Source of the DNA: Deltaproteobacteria bacterium
Lineage (GTDB): Bacteria > Myxococcota_A > UBA9160 > JAFDET01
NCBI GenBank assembly: GCA_019310195.1
Contig: JAFDET010000014.1
Coordinates: 1-35,820 of the forward strand
Reading direction: 5' to 3'
Length of the DNA: 35,820 nt
Positions 18,033-25,404 of the stretch are shown here, in pieces (the stretch's first letter is position 1; each line of letters starts with the position of its first letter). Made by a program: the position numbers and the translations under genes. The notes below the pieces were generated by a model. The model saw nothing but the letters and a program-made list of their open reading frames with translations. It searched no databases and was not told the origin of the DNA.

Positions 18033-19523
18033 ATGTTCGAAGCAGCCGAGCTGGGGCGGAAGGTCTCCAAGAAGGAGTTCGAGCGCCTGGAGCCGGAGCT
18101 CCGCACGAAGCTCCTGGAGACCCAACGGGAGCTCGCCGAGGCGGGGATCCCGGTCATCCTGATCGTGTCGGGCGTGGAGGGCGCCGGCAAGGGCGAGGTG
18201 GTGAACCGCCTGCACGAGTGGCTCGACACCCGCGGCATCACGACCTCCGCCTTCTGGGACGAGACCGACGAGGAACGCGAGCACCCGACGGCGTGGCGCT
18301 TCTGGCGACACATGCCCGAGCGGGGCAAGATCGCCATCTTCTTCGGCTCCTGGTACAGCGGGCCCATCGTCGAGCGCGCCTTTGGGAAGCTCTCCAATGG
18401 CGAGTTCGAACTCGAGCTCGACCGCATCGCCTCCCTGGAGCGCATGCTCGCGGCCGATGGCGCGCTGATCCTGAAGCTCTGGTACCACCTGCCCAAGAAG
18501 GAGCAGAGCAAGCGCATCGAGGCCGATCGCAAGGAAGACGGACGCAACACCCTCGACGTCTCCCCCTTCACCAAGAAGTTCGCCAAGCGCTTCGACGAGT
18601 TCGCCGCCGTCTCGGAGCGCGCCATCCGCAGGACCGACACCGGCCAGTGCGCGTGGCGGGTGATCGAGTCCACCAACCGGCGCTACCGCGACCTGGCCAC
18701 GGGATTCATCATCCTGGATGCCCTGCGCAGGCGTCTGGACAGCGAGGCCGCAACGCCCGAGCCGCCGGAGTCCCACGACATCGAGATCCCGGACCTCGAA
18801 GCAGCCCGCCTCACGATCCTCGACCGCGTGGATCTGACAGAGCGCATCGAGCCGGAGGCGTACAGCCGCGAGCTCAAGTCCCTACAGTCCAGGCTCAACG
18901 CGCTCTCGTGGAAGGCCTGGGAGCGCAAGAAGACCTGCGTGGCCCTCTTCGAGGGCTGGGACGCCGCCGGCAAAGGCGGCGCCATCCGCCGCGTGAACCG
19001 CGCCCTGGACGCCCGTCTCTACCGCGTCGTGCAGATCGCTGCGCCCACCGACGAGGAGCGGGCCCATCACTACCTGTGGCGCTTCTGGCGCGGCCTGCCG
19101 CGGGCAGGCCACATCACCCTCTACGACCGCTCCTGGTACGGTCGCGTGATGGTCGAGCGCGTCGAGGGGCTGGCCCGCGAGGAAGCCTGGCGTCGCTCGT
19201 ATCGGGAGATCAACGCCTTCGAGGAGCAGCTCTGCGACCACGGCATCACGCTGCTCAAGTTCTGGATGCACATCAGCCCGGAAGAGCAGCTCCGGCGCTT
19301 CCGAGAGCGGGAGCAGACGCCCCACAAGGCCCACAAGATCACGGAAGAGGACTGGCGCAACCGCGAGAAGTGGGACGAGTACCGGGCCGCCGTGAACGAG
19401 ATGGTCGCCAAGACGAGCACCAGCGAAGCGCCGTGGACGCTGGTGGCGGGCGACGACAAGCGCTTGGCCCGGGTCCAGGTGCTGAGGACGTTCGTCGAGG
19501 CGTTCGAGAAGGCGCTGGCCTAG
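18033..19523 (+). CDS. Two-domain PPK2 (polyphosphate:AMP phosphotransferase type)
   Basis: A 496-residue tandem PPK2 protein. The first domain has a Walker A-like SGVEGAGKGE (46-55), but the usual DRSWYxR lid/Walker B motif reads FGSWYSGP, so its Asp and Arg are lost. The second domain has EGWDAAGKGG and an intact YDRSWYGRVMVERVEG. This is the layout of class II PPK2 enzymes, in which the C-terminal domain carries the activity and polyphosphate is used to phosphorylate AMP to ADP. ATG 18033 is preferred over the adjacent GTG 18030. The stop lies in a CTAG shared with the small convergent gene. Confidence 0.9.
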   Translation: MFEAAELGRKVSKKEFERLEPELRTKLLETQRELAEAGIPVILIVSGVEGAGKGEVVNRLHEWLDTRGITTSAFWDETDEEREHPTAWRFWRHMPERGKIAIFFGSWYSGPIVERAFGKLSNGEFELELDRIASLERMLAADGALILKLWYHLPKKEQSKRIEADRKEDGRNTLDVSPFTKKFAKRFDEFAAVSERAIRRTDTGQCAWRVIESTNRRYRDLATGFIILDALRRRLDSEAATPEPPESHDIEIPDLEAARLTILDRVDLTERIEPEAYSRELKSLQSRLNALSWKAWERKKTCVALFEGWDAAGKGGAIRRVNRALDARLYRVVQIAAPTDEERAHHYLWRFWRGLPRAGHITLYDRSWYGRVMVERVEGLAREEAWRRSYREINAFEEQLCDHGITLLKFWMHISPEEQLRRFREREQTPHKAHKITEEDWRNREKWDEYRAAVNEMVAKTSTSEAPWTLVAGDDKRLARVQVLRTFVEAFEKALA

Positions 19524-19762
19524 GCAGCCAGGGCGGCCGCGGTGTCCGCCGGCGCGTGGTGTGCCTCGAGACGCGTGCAGCGCTTGCAGCTCGGATAGGC
19601 CTCGACCCGGGTGAGGGGATCCCGGACCACGATGCGGTTGGCCATCCAGCGCTCCAGCCCGATCCCGCACAGAGTGTGCTCGGAGTCGCGCCGCACGTGA
19701 TTGCGACCGTTGGGGGCCAGGTTGCGGCGCGCCGGCCGCGTGAAGTGGGTGAACCAGTTCAT
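19520..19762 (-). CDS. Small zinc-knuckle-like protein of unknown function
   Basis: An 80-residue basic protein. HTLCG at 28-32 and SCKRC at 58-62 give one single Cys and one CxxC pair plus His, a pattern seen in small uncharacterised zinc-binding proteins. No membrane segment is present. Support for it being real is its motif content and its stop, which shares CTAG with the PPK2 stop as in other convergent pairs here. The start is ATG 19762 (GTG 19765 is adjacent); no convincing ribosome site precedes it. Function unknown. Confidence 0.55.
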   Translation of the reverse strand: MNWFTHFTRPARRNLAPNGRNHVRRDSEHTLCGIGLERWMANRIVVRDPLTRVEAYPSCKRCTRLEAHHAPADTAAALAA

Positions 19763-19863
19763 CACCCAATAAGTGCCCCCGAGCCGGGTTCAGGTGACGG
19801 AACGGGGCGATAAAGACGGAGCTGCGCGGCGAATGCCTGGCTCTGGCCCCCGCGGGGAGAGCT

Positions 19864-19878
19864 CTCGGCGGCGCCGAG
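19864..19878. repeat. Small inverted repeat upstream of the GST-family gene
   Basis: CTCGGC and GCCGAG form a 6-bp stem with a 3-base loop. It lies in the 145-base gap between the small zinc-knuckle gene and the GST-family gene, 17 bases before the TAGAGT hexamer, where a -35 box would be expected. A regulatory role is only possible; such short GC stems also arise by chance. The rest of this gap shows nothing else recognisable. Confidence 0.3.
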
Positions 19879-19895
19879 CCCATCACGGGCTGCTG

Positions 19896-19901
19896 TAGAG
19901 T
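19896..19901 (+). promoter_or_regulatory. Probable -10 hexamer, leaderless start of the GST-family gene
   Basis: TAGAGT, preceded by TG one base upstream (GCTGTAGAGT), lies exactly six bases before ATG 19908. No Shine-Dalgarno sequence intervenes. The spacing equals that at 12094 and 18021. Confidence 0.45.
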
Positions 19902-19907
19902 CGCGCC

Positions 19908-20999
19908 ATGCCTGCGCCGGAGCTGGTCGTCTACGGCTCGGAGGTCTCCTACTTCACCGGGAAGCTCGAGGCGTACCTGCGCTTCAAGGAGATCCCCTAC
20001 GAGCGCAGGCCCATGACCATGCGGCTCTTCCGCGGCGTCGTGCCCGAGAAGACCGGAGCCGCGCAGATGCCGGCGGTGGAGCTCCCCGACGGGCGCTGGA
20101 TGACCGACACCACGCCGATCATCGCCTGGCTCGAAACGCAGCACCCGGAGCCCGCGGTGATTCCCGAAGATCCGCTGCAGGCCTTCCTCAGCCGGCTGCT
20201 CGAGGACCATGCCGACGAGTGGCTGTGGCGCCCGGCCATGCACTACCGCTGGAGCTACGCCGACGGGCGCCGCTTGCTGGGCGAACGGATCGTGCGCGAG
20301 CTGATGACCGACATCCCCCTGCCCCATGCGCTCAAGGTGCTCGCGATCCGGCGCCGACAACGCGGGACGTACGTACGCAAGGACGGCGTCGACGCCCGGA
20401 CCCGCGACCACGTGGAAGCCTGCTACACGCGCACGTTGGATCAGCTCTCGGGGGTGCTGGAGCGCCGCCAATTCTTCTTGGGCGAGCGCCCGACGCTGGC
20501 CGACTTCGGATTCATGGGGCCCCTGTTCCGCCACTTCGCGCTGGACCCGACGCCGGCTCGCATCATGCGCAACCGCGCGCCCGCGGTGTGGGCATGGGTG
20601 GCCCGGGTCTGGAACGCGCGCGCCGGCCGGCTGCACGGCCCGCTGGTCGAGGGTGTTCCCCCGGACTGGGAGCCGATCCTGGACGAGATCGGCGCCACCC
20701 ACCTGGAGCATCTGTGTGCCAATGCCGAGGCCTGGAAGGAGGGCCGGCGCCGCTTCGACGTCACGATCCAGGGCGTGGGGTACCGGCGACTGCCCACCTC
20801 GCGCTACCGGGTCTGGTGTCTCGAGCGCCTGCGGGCGCACTTCGCGGCCCTGTCCGAGCCCGCGCAGGGCGCGGCGCGCACCCTGCTGGAGAAGCACGCC
20901 TGCTGGGAGCCGCTCTGGCGCGTCGAAGGCGCCGCGTCCGGCCTGGATCCGCAGGGCCGGGCGCCCTTCGCCCCGGGCGAACGCGTCTACCCGGCCTGA
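19908..20999 (+). CDS. Glutathione S-transferase-family protein
   Basis: A 363-residue protein with an N-terminal thioredoxin-like GST domain (LVVYGSEVSYFTGKLEAYLRFKEIPYE; the cis-Pro region is QMPAVELPDG; WMTDTTPIIAWLE follows) and an all-helical C-terminal domain containing FFLGERPTLADFGFMGPL. It is much longer than the ~210-230 residues of ordinary GSTs; the insertion around 110-165 and an extra ~100-residue tail resemble an uncharacterised long GST-like group. An S-V-S-Y motif stands at the catalytic position. Substrate unknown. The stop is six bases from the end of the convergent CBS-domain gene. Confidence 0.78.
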   Translation: MPAPELVVYGSEVSYFTGKLEAYLRFKEIPYERRPMTMRLFRGVVPEKTGAAQMPAVELPDGRWMTDTTPIIAWLETQHPEPAVIPEDPLQAFLSRLLEDHADEWLWRPAMHYRWSYADGRRLLGERIVRELMTDIPLPHALKVLAIRRRQRGTYVRKDGVDARTRDHVEACYTRTLDQLSGVLERRQFFLGERPTLADFGFMGPLFRHFALDPTPARIMRNRAPAVWAWVARVWNARAGRLHGPLVEGVPPDWEPILDEIGATHLEHLCANAEAWKEGRRRFDVTIQGVGYRRLPTSRYRVWCLERLRAHFAALSEPAQGAARTLLEKHACWEPLWRVEGAASGLDPQGRAPFAPGERVYPA

Positions 21000-21005
21000 G
21001 CCGGC

Positions 21006-21428
21006 TCAGCTTCGCTTGGGGCCCTTGCGCTGGGACTCGGTCGGCGGGTTCTTGGCCACCCAGCGGTGGTCCTCCACCAGCGTGAGCAGGTCGAAGGAGC
21101 TCAGCACCCCCACCACCTTCTGCTCATGGGTCACCACCACCCGATGGATCCCGTGGTTGCGCATGACCCGCGCTGCGATGCTCACGTCCTCGTACTTCGG
21201 CACCGTGTAGACCTTCTCGGTCATGATGCTGCTCACCGGCGCGCCGCCCTTCACGTCGCCCACCAGATCCGAGGCGGAGATGATGCCGACGGGCTGGCCG
21301 TCGCTGTCCACCACCGGCATGGCCCCGATCCTGTTGCGTTCCATCACGTGACGCACGTGGTCCACGGTGGTGTGCGGCTCTGTGGTGAGGACGGATTCCG
21401 TCATCAGCTCGTGGACCTTGACGTTCAT
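21006..21428 (-). CDS. CBS-domain pair protein
   Basis: A 140-residue protein made of two CBS motifs: VHELMTESVLTTEPHTTVDHVRHVM...GAMPVVDSDGQPVGIIS and VSSIMTEKVYTVPKYEDVSIAARVM...HRVVVTHEQKVVGVLS, forming one Bateman module. Such modules bind adenosine nucleotides and report energy state, but the partner is not evident. The tail RWVAKNPPTESQRKGPKRS is basic. ATG 21428 is chosen over ATG 21443 because GGGGG lies just upstream and MNVKVHEL fits the family start. It lies 27 bases after the LLM gene on the same strand, suggesting an operon. Confidence 0.82.
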   Translation of the reverse strand: MNVKVHELMTESVLTTEPHTTVDHVRHVMERNRIGAMPVVDSDGQPVGIISASDLVGDVKGGAPVSSIMTEKVYTVPKYEDVSIAARVMRNHGIHRVVVTHEQKVVGVLSSFDLLTLVEDHRWVAKNPPTESQRKGPKRS

Positions 21429-21455
21429 GGACCCCCGCGGCATCGCCGTCGTCGT

Positions 21456-22328
21456 TCATCCGCCCAGGGGCCGGATCACGCTCTCGGCGAAGTCTTCGAG
21501 ATAGGCGCGCTTCTGGTCCAGGCTCGACCCGGCGCCAACGCTGTACGTGAAAGGATAGGAGACGGTACCGGTCAAACCCCGATCCGCCAGCCGGGCCAGG
21601 CTGTCCGGCTCCGGCGGCGTGGTGAGCGGGACCAGGGCGTCGAAGGGCTCGTCTGCGCGACCGGCCGCGCGACGCAACCGCGCCAACTCCTCCAGGAACC
21701 CCGCCGCCTCGTCCGGGGTCTGGCCTGTGCCGATCCAGCCGTCGCCGCGTTGGGCGGCGCGGCGCAAGGCCGGCCGGCTGAGGCCACCCACCCAGAGGGG
21801 AACGGGCTTGGCGGGAGCCGGGCTCATCTGAAGCGTGTCGAAGGCGAAGTGCTCGCCGCGGTGCTCCACGGGTCGGCCCGTCCAGACCTTGCGCAACACG
21901 TCGATGGCCTCGTCGTAGCGGCGACCGCGGGTCTCGAACGGTACGCCCAGGGTCTCGAACTCCTCGCGGATCCAGCCGGCGCCGGTTCCCAGGACGACGC
22001 GATCGCCCGACAGCACGGCGGCGGTGCCCACGCTCTTCGCCACCTCCAGCGGGTGCCGCAGGGGGAGGATGTAGACCAGCGTGGCGAAGCGCAGCCGGTC
22101 GGTCGCCGCGGCCATGGCGCTGATGGTCGCCCACGGATCGGGGAACGGCGTGGCGCCGTCGAAGCCCGGGCGACCGTCCTCGGCGTAGGGGTAGCGGGAC
22201 TCCAGGCGGCCGGGAAAGAACAGGTGATCCGAGAGGAGCACGCCCTCGAAGCCCACCTCCTCGGCGATTCGGGCCGTCGGGATCAGCTGCTCCGGCTCCG
22301 TGAACGCGAGGGACTGCCAGAACTGCAT
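21456..22328 (-). CDS. LLM-class (luciferase-like) flavin/F420-dependent oxidoreductase
   Basis: A 290-residue TIM-barrel protein. VGFEGVLLSDHLFFP, DPWATISAMAAATDRLRFATLVYILPLRHP, GRVVLGTGAGW-type sequence (DRVVLGTGAGWIREEFE) and PVPLWVGGLSRPALRRAA match the LLM subfamily usually annotated as F420-dependent. Whether it uses F420 or FMN cannot be told from sequence. ATG 22328 has GGAG five bases upstream and begins at the first beta strand. A TAATCT hexamer at 22363-22358 would give a ~22-base leader. It is divergent from the PQQ dehydrogenase gene. Confidence 0.82.
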   Translation of the reverse strand: MQFWQSLAFTEPEQLIPTARIAEEVGFEGVLLSDHLFFPGRLESRYPYAEDGRPGFDGATPFPDPWATISAMAAATDRLRFATLVYILPLRHPLEVAKSVGTAAVLSGDRVVLGTGAGWIREEFETLGVPFETRGRRYDEAIDVLRKVWTGRPVEHRGEHFAFDTLQMSPAPAKPVPLWVGGLSRPALRRAAQRGDGWIGTGQTPDEAAGFLEELARLRRAAGRADEPFDALVPLTTPPEPDSLARLADRGLTGTVSYPFTYSVGAGSSLDQKRAYLEDFAESVIRPLGG

Positions 22329-22357
22329 GGCGGCTCCGTTGGCTTGCAGGCCGGGCC

Positions 22358-22363
22358 AGATTA
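22358..22363 (-). promoter_or_regulatory. Probable -10 hexamer of the LLM-CBS unit
   Basis: TAATCT on the minus strand, about 30 bases before ATG 22328, leaving room for the GGAG ribosome site. It directly abuts the GAACATGTTC palindrome. Confidence 0.4.
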
Positions 22364-22373
22364 GAACATGTTC
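22364..22373. promoter_or_regulatory. GAACATGTTC palindrome in the divergent LLM/PQQ dehydrogenase region
   Basis: A perfect 10-bp palindrome next to the minus-strand -10 box and 25 bases before the PQQ dehydrogenase ATG. It could be an operator acting on both genes. It is short enough to occur by chance and does not fit GAAC-N4-GTTC LexA spacing. Confidence 0.25.
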
Positions 22374-22397
22374 CACTTCTCTCACAGGGAAGGATCC

Positions 22398-24365
22398 ATG
22401 CGTCGACGGCTCGCGACTGCGGCGCTCGCAGCGCTCCTGCTTCCGGCGTGCGATCCGGCGCCGCCGCCCATCGACCTGTCCGGACCGCTGGCGGACTGGC
22501 CGGTCTACGGCGGCGACGAGCGGGGCGGACGCTGGTCCCCGCTCACCCAGATCAACCGCGACAACGTCGGGCACCTGGAGGTCGCCTGGCAGTACCACCA
22601 CGGCGACGTCTCCGACGGCAGCGACGGGTCGACGCGCACCTCGTTCAACGCCACGCCCATCGTCGTAGACGACACGCTCTACTTCTGCACGTCGTTCAAC
22701 CGGGTGATCGCGCTCGACGCCGCCAGCGGCGAAGAACGCTGGACCTTCGACCCGGGGCAGCGGACCACGCGCCTGCACGGCCCCTACCCCCGCGTGTGTC
22801 GGGGCGTGGATCACTGGCGCGACCCCGAGCGCCGACCGGGCCAGGCCTGCGCCGCACGGATCTTCACCGGGACCCTCGACTCCCAGCTGATCGCGCTGGA
22901 CGCCGCCACCGGGGAGCCGTGCGCGGACTTCGGCCGCGGCGGGCGCGTGCAGCTTCGCGAGGGCATCGGCGAGGCTCCGGACTGGGAGTACTACCCGACG
23001 TCGCCGCCGCTCACCGTACTGGACGTGGTGGTGGTGGGCGCGCTGGTGGCGGACAACGAGCGTGTGGACGCGCCGGCCGGCGTGGTGCGCGGCTTCGACG
23101 CGCGCAGCGGTGCGCTGCGCTGGGCCTGGGATCCGGTCCCGCCGGGATGGCAGGGACGGCCCACCACGGACGAGGGCGAGTTCACCGCTGGCACGCCCAA
23201 TGTGTGGGCCCCGCTCTCGGCGGATACGGAGCGCGGCCTGGTCTTCGTTCCCACCGGAAACGCCTCACCGGACCACTTCGGAGGCCAGCGCCAGGGTCTC
23301 GATCACTACTCCAGCGCCACGGTCGCGCTGGACGCGCGCACGGGAACGGTGGCGTGGCACTTCCCGACCGTGCACCACGACCTGTGGGACTACGACGTGC
23401 CGGCCCAGCCCACGCTGCTGGATTTCCGGCATCCCGACGGGCGAGTCGTGCCCGCGCTGGTCCAGCCCACCAAGATGGGTCTCTTCTTCCTGCTGAACCG
23501 GCTGAACGGCCGGCCGCTGTTCCCGATCGAAGAGCGGCCGGTGCCCCAGGGCGGCGTGCCGGGCGAAACCCTGTCGCCGACGCAGCCCTTCCCCACCCAC
23601 CTGCCGCCGCTGCACCCAACCACACTTACCCCCGACGACGCCTTCGGCTTCACGCCCTGGGACCGGGGCAAGTGCCGCGAGCGCATCGCGGAGCTGCGCT
23701 CCGAAGGCATCTACACGCCGCCCTCTGTCGAGGGCAGCGTCATCTGGCCGGGTCCGGCGGGGGGCCCCAACTGGGGCGGCATCTCCCTCGATCCGGAGCG
23801 GAACCTCGCCTACGTGAACCAGATGCGCCTGCCCCTGGTGGTCAAGCTGATCTCGCGCGAGGACTACGACGCGCTGCCCGAGAAGACGGTTACCTACCCC
23901 AACGACATGTACCCGATGCAGGGCACGCCCTACGCGGTGGTCCGCGGGCCGCTGCTCTCGCCGCTGGGCGCACCATGCAACCCGCCGCCGTGGGGAACCC
24001 TGACCGCGCTCGACCTGAGCGCCGGGAAGATCCTCTGGGAGGTGCCGCTGGGCAGCAGCCGCGACCAGGCGCCGTGGCCGATCTGGTGGCTCCAGGGCGA
24101 CGTGGGTGCACCCAACCTGGGCGGGTCCATCGTCACCGCCGGCGGCCTGCTCTTCATCGGCGCCACCACCGAGAAGACGTTCCGCGCCTTCGACGTGGAG
24201 AATGGCCGCGTGATCTGGAGCACGCGACTGCCCTACACGGCCAACGCAACCCCGCTCACCTACCGGCTGGACGCGCAGGGCCGGCAATTCGTGGTAATCG
24301 CCTCGGGCGGCCACGGCTGGTCAAAACCCGGCGACGCCCTGATCGCCTTCGCCCTCCCCAACTAA
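22398..24365 (+). CDS. PQQ-dependent dehydrogenase, lipoprotein
   Basis: A 655-residue quinoprotein with the eight-bladed propeller of the glucose/quinate dehydrogenase group. DWPVYGGDERGGRWSPLTQI, FPTVHHDLWDYDVPAQPTLL, GGPNWGGISLDP and the final GGSIVTAGGLLFIGATTEKTFRAFD are typical. It lacks the five-helix membrane anchor of Gcd and has no CxxCH haem site. Instead the N-terminus ends in LLLPAC, a lipobox-like site that would anchor it at the membrane facing the periplasm. ATG 22398 follows GGGAAGGA; the in-frame ATG at 22368 would put sequence ahead of the signal peptide. No pqq synthesis genes are in the window. The TAA stop merges directly into a hairpin repeat. The oxidised alcohol is unknown. 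Confidence 0.85.
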   Translation: MRRRLATAALAALLLPACDPAPPPIDLSGPLADWPVYGGDERGGRWSPLTQINRDNVGHLEVAWQYHHGDVSDGSDGSTRTSFNATPIVVDDTLYFCTSFNRVIALDAASGEERWTFDPGQRTTRLHGPYPRVCRGVDHWRDPERRPGQACAARIFTGTLDSQLIALDAATGEPCADFGRGGRVQLREGIGEAPDWEYYPTSPPLTVLDVVVVGALVADNERVDAPAGVVRGFDARSGALRWAWDPVPPGWQGRPTTDEGEFTAGTPNVWAPLSADTERGLVFVPTGNASPDHFGGQRQGLDHYSSATVALDARTGTVAWHFPTVHHDLWDYDVPAQPTLLDFRHPDGRVVPALVQPTKMGLFFLLNRLNGRPLFPIEERPVPQGGVPGETLSPTQPFPTHLPPLHPTTLTPDDAFGFTPWDRGKCRERIAELRSEGIYTPPSVEGSVIWPGPAGGPNWGGISLDPERNLAYVNQMRLPLVVKLISREDYDALPEKTVTYPNDMYPMQGTPYAVVRGPLLSPLGAPCNPPPWGTLTALDLSAGKILWEVPLGSSRDQAPWPIWWLQGDVGAPNLGGSIVTAGGLLFIGATTEKTFRAFDVENGRVIWSTRLPYTANATPLTYRLDAQGRQFVVIASGGHGWSKPGDALIAFALPN

Positions 24366-24500
24366 CTGCACCCAGTACCAGACCTGCACGGAGGGACGTT
24401 CCTGCATAACTGCACTGGGGGTCAGTCCTACCCGCCAGGAGTGGTACTTGGTGCAGTTATGCAGGAACGTCCCTCCGTGCAGGTCTGGTACTTTATGTGA
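24366..24500. repeat. Long inverted-repeat (REP/MITE-like) element, copy 2
   Basis: A perfect 42-bp inverted repeat: 24374-24415 pairs with 24451-24492 around a 35-base spacer. CTGCAC starts immediately after the TAA of the PQQ dehydrogenase gene. The core GGGACGTTCCTGCA and its complement are shared with copy 1 (44 of 50 bases over the first arm). The right end carries GTACTTTATGTG, comparable to GCACTTTGTGCAG at the outer end of copy 1. It separates the dehydrogenase gene from the steroid operon promoter and may act as a terminator. The open frame into ipdA that starts within it is a repeat artefact. Confidence 0.92.
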
Positions 24501-24514
24501 TCTCCCCGCGGGGG

Positions 24515-24543
24515 TTTACAGAAACGATACGTATCGTTATTGT
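24515..24543 (+). promoter_or_regulatory. Promoter of the ipd (steroid C/D-ring) operon
   Basis: A -35 box TTTACA (24515-24520) and a -10 box TATTGT (24538-24543) are separated by the ideal 17 bases. The -10 box ends nine bases before the TTG start of ipdA, so the mRNA leader would be only a few bases. This is the best sigma-70-like promoter in the window. Confidence 0.7.
24523..24538. promoter_or_regulatory. Operator: perfect 16-bp palindrome in the ipd promoter spacer
   Basis: AACGATACGTATCGTT is a perfect palindrome centred at 24530/24531. It fills the spacer between the -35 and -10 boxes, so a bound protein would block RNA polymerase. Symmetry and length fit a TetR-family repressor, the family of the mycobacterial regulators KstR and KstR2, but it does not match the KstR2 box I know (with CAAG/CTTG half-sites). 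The regulator gene is not in the window. Confidence 0.75.
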
Positions 24544-24552
24544 ATTCGGCCC

Positions 24553-25404
24553 TTGGACAAGCGCACCACAGAGCGCGAGGCCGTCGCCGAGCTCCGCGAC
24601 GGCATGACCATCGGCATCGGCGGTTGGGGCTCGCGCCGCAAGCCCATGTCCGTGGTGCGCGAGATCCTGCGCTCGGAGCTCCGGGACCTGACCCTGGTCA
24701 CCTACGGCGGTCCCGACGCCGGCCTGCTGTGCAAGACCGGCAAGGTCAGCCGGATCATCTACGGCTTCGTGTCCCTGGACTCGATCCCCCTGGAGCCGCA
24801 CTTCCGCGCGGTGCGTCAGGCCGGCTCCGTGGAGGCCGTGGAGCTGGACGAGGGCATGCTGCAGTGGGGGCTCTACGCGGCGACCCTGCGCCTGCCCTTC
24901 CTGCCCACCCGCGCCGGGCTGGGCTCCGACGTACTGGAGATCAACGAGCGCTGGATCAAGCCGGTGACCTCTCCGTACGCGGACGGCGAGGAGCTGGTGG
25001 CCATGCCCGCGATCGAGCTGGACGCCGCCTTCGTGCACCTGAACCGCGCGGACGCGCGGGGCAACGCCCAGTACCTGGGCCCCGACCCCTACTTCGACGA
25101 CCTCTTCTGCGGCGCCGCCAAGCGGCGCTTCGTGAGCTGCGAGCAGATCGTCGAGACCGGCGACCTGGTCAAGGGCGGCGTCCCCCAGACGCTGCTGCTC
25201 AACCGCAGCCAGGTGGACGGTGTGATCGAGGCGCCGCACGGCGCCCACTTCACCGAGTGTCCTCCGGACTACGGCCGCGACGAGGCTTTCCAGCGCGAGT
25301 ACGCCACCACCGCCAAGGACCCGGACCACTGGGACCGCTTCTACGCGAAGTACATCGACACCGTCGACGAGGCCGAGTACCAGAAGCGGGTGCGCGAAGC
25401 ATGA
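24553..25404 (+). CDS. ipdA: IpdA-like subunit of the steroid ring C-opening CoA-transferase-fold hydrolase
   Basis: A 283-residue class I CoA-transferase-fold protein that closely follows M. tuberculosis IpdA (Rv3551): MTIGIGGWGSRRKPM, TYGGPDAGLLCKTGKVSRIIYGFVSLDS, LPFLPTRAGLGSD, PYFDDLF, and VDGVIEAPHGAHFT. IpdAB hydrolytically opens the last steroid ring (COCHEA-CoA). The acidic DEG motif with Glu100 matches the region of the key glutamate (about residue 105) in the Rhodococcus enzyme. TTG 24553 is chosen: it gives MDKRT, aligning with the known MPDKRT start, while the longer frame begins inside the hairpin repeat. Translation appears nearly leaderless. The stop overlaps ipdB by four bases. 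Confidence 0.93.
   Translation: MDKRTTEREAVAELRDGMTIGIGGWGSRRKPMSVVREILRSELRDLTLVTYGGPDAGLLCKTGKVSRIIYGFVSLDSIPLEPHFRAVRQAGSVEAVELDEGMLQWGLYAATLRLPFLPTRAGLGSDVLEINERWIKPVTSPYADGEELVAMPAIELDAAFVHLNRADARGNAQYLGPDPYFDDLFCGAAKRRFVSCEQIVETGDLVKGGVPQTLLLNRSQVDGVIEAPHGAHFTECPPDYGRDEAFQREYATTAKDPDHWDRFYAKYIDTVDEAEYQKRVREA

Noticed and set aside
22364-22373. LexA (SOS) box
   Set aside because: Half-sites GAAC and GTTC are only two bases apart, not the four-base spacing of the Gram-positive box, and neither flanking gene is SOS-related.
22368-22397. Earlier ATG start for the PQQ dehydrogenase
   Set aside because: It would place ten residues before the lipoprotein signal peptide; ATG 22398 has a GGGAAGGA ribosome site.
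24448-24552. Extension of ipdA upstream to an ATG inside the repeat element
   Set aside because: The 35 extra residues come from the hairpin repeat and promoter and have no similarity to IpdA; the TTG at 24553 aligns with the known N-terminus.
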